The notes below the pieces were generated by a model, which was given only the letters and a program-made list of their open reading frames with translations, ran no database searches and was not told the DNA's origin. Below, in pieces: positions 7,165-7,802 of a DNA stretch of 7,802 nucleotides. Every line of letters starts with the position of its first letter. Within the stretch, counting starts at the first letter, position 1. The position numbers were made by a program, and so were the translations under genes. This DNA comes from Bacteroidota bacterium. Lineage in GTDB: Bacteria; Bacteroidota; Bacteroidia; Flavobacteriales_F; PHOS-HE28. Location: contig CAUJFM010000389.1 in NCBI GenBank assembly GCA_963169595.1, positions 1 to 7,802 of the forward strand, in the 5' to 3' direction.

Positions 7165-7802
7165 ATGGCCCTCGACAAGCACCAGATGGCAAAGCGCATC
7201 GCGCGCGAACTGAAGGACGGCTACTACGTGAACCTTGGCATCGGCATCCCCACGTTGGTGGCCAATTACATCCCCGAGGGGATGAACGTGGTGCTGCAGA
7301 GCGAGAACGGCATCCTGGGCATGGGCCCCTTTCCTTACGAGGGCGAGGAGGATGCCGACCTGATCAATGCCGGCAAGCAGACCGTGACCCTGCTGCCGGG
7401 CAGCAGCATCTTCGACAGCGCCACCAGCTTCGCCATGATCCGCGGGCAGCACGTGCAGCTCACGGTGCTGGGCGCCATGGAGGTGGCGGACAATGGCGAC
7501 ATCGCCAACTGGAAGATCCCCGGCAAGATGGTGAAGGGCATGGGTGGCGCGATGGACCTGGTGGCCAGCGCGGACAACATCATCGTGTGCATGATGCACA
7601 CCAACAAGGCCGGCGAGAGCAAGTTGCTCAGGCAATGCACCCTGCCGCTCACCGGCGTGGGCTGTGTGAAGAAGATCGTCAGTGACCTGGGCGTGTTCGA
7701 TGTGACACCGGAGGGCTTCAAGCTGTTGGAGCGTGCGCCCGGGGTGAGCGTGGAGGAGATCAAGGCCAAGACCGAAGGACGATTGGTGGTGGAGGGGGAG
7801 GT
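7165..7802 (+). CDS. scoB: Succinyl-CoA:3-oxoacid CoA-transferase, subunit B (3' end cut by window)
   Basis: The frame from 7165 stays open to the window end, giving 212 complete codons. Family members run to about 215-220 residues, so only a few codons should be missing. This is the beta subunit that carries the catalytic glutamate. The signature LQSENGILGMGPFP places the active-site Glu at residue 47, which forms the acyl and then CoA thioester intermediates. Other family stretches are YVNLGIGIPTLVANYIPEGM (21-40), ADLINAGKQTVTLLPG (64-79), the FDSATSFAMIRGQH segment (83-96), the VLGAMEVADNGDIANWKIPG segment (101-120) and KGMGGAMDLV (124-133). The protein pairs with ScoA to form the active enzyme. 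It begins 4 bp after the stop of the membrane glycosyltransferase-like gene, and its start context (ACCGATG) closely resembles that of the gene before it, so coupled translation is likely. Confidence 0.95.
   Translation, partial: MALDKHQMAKRIARELKDGYYVNLGIGIPTLVANYIPEGMNVVLQSENGILGMGPFPYEGEEDADLINAGKQTVTLLPGSSIFDSATSFAMIRGQHVQLTVLGAMEVADNGDIANWKIPGKMVKGMGGAMDLVASADNIIVCMMHTNKAGESKLLRQCTLPLTGVGCVKKIVSDLGVFDVTPEGFKLLERAPGVSVEEIKAKTEGRLVVEGE

Noticed and set aside
7123..7635. A 170-codon minus-strand open frame over scoB
   Set aside because: The + strand frame is an unmistakable CoA-transferase B subunit with its SENG active site; the antisense product shows no family motif.
1..7802. Mobile element, CRISPR array, RNA gene or defence system
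   Set aside because: No transposase, inverted repeats, regular spaced repeats, or tRNA/rRNA-like sequence was seen. All seven genes are co-directional and most belong to well-known housekeeping or envelope families.

Overview
The window is GC-rich and densely packed. All seven recognised protein genes lie on the + strand. The gene content points to Bacteroidota: a GldH-type gliding lipoprotein sits between a RicT/PSP1-domain protein and a class A penicillin-binding protein of the Bacteroidota type. None of the starts has a clear Shine-Dalgarno sequence, which is also usual in that phylum. The high GC, with many codons ending in G or C, suggests one of the GC-rich Flavobacteriales-like lineages, but the placement below phylum is inference.

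Layout. Positions 1-987 hold the 3' part of ricT, whose N-terminus lies before the window and whose Arg/Gly/Pro-rich tail is repetitive. Its stop overlaps the start of gldH (984-1457) in an ATGA. After 92 bp without a recognisable gene comes a complete bifunctional transglycosylase/transpeptidase (1550-3958). It carries a four-cysteine segment between its two enzymatic domains. A small two-TM protein with a DUF2007-like N-terminus follows after 22 bp (3981-4628). A 57-bp gap with a plausible Bacteroidota-type -7 promoter element leads into scoA (4686-5384). A GT-C-like multi-pass membrane protein (5388-7160) comes next, and then scoB (7165 to the window end, lacking probably only its last few codons). 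The last three genes are 3 and 4 bp apart and look like one transcription unit.

Functional reading. The first block is envelope- and surface-related: a probable RNA-metabolism factor, a gliding/secretion lipoprotein and a peptidoglycan synthase. The second block encodes the two subunits of succinyl-CoA:3-oxoacid CoA-transferase, which activates acetoacetate for ketone-body or short-chain acid use. A membrane glycosyltransferase-like gene is lodged between the two subunit genes.

Most of the window is ordinary core genome. I found no mobile elements, CRISPR arrays, RNA genes or defence modules, and nothing I would call a new system. The two points most worth a second look are the split scoA/scoB pair and the CxxC...C...C segment inside the penicillin-binding protein.
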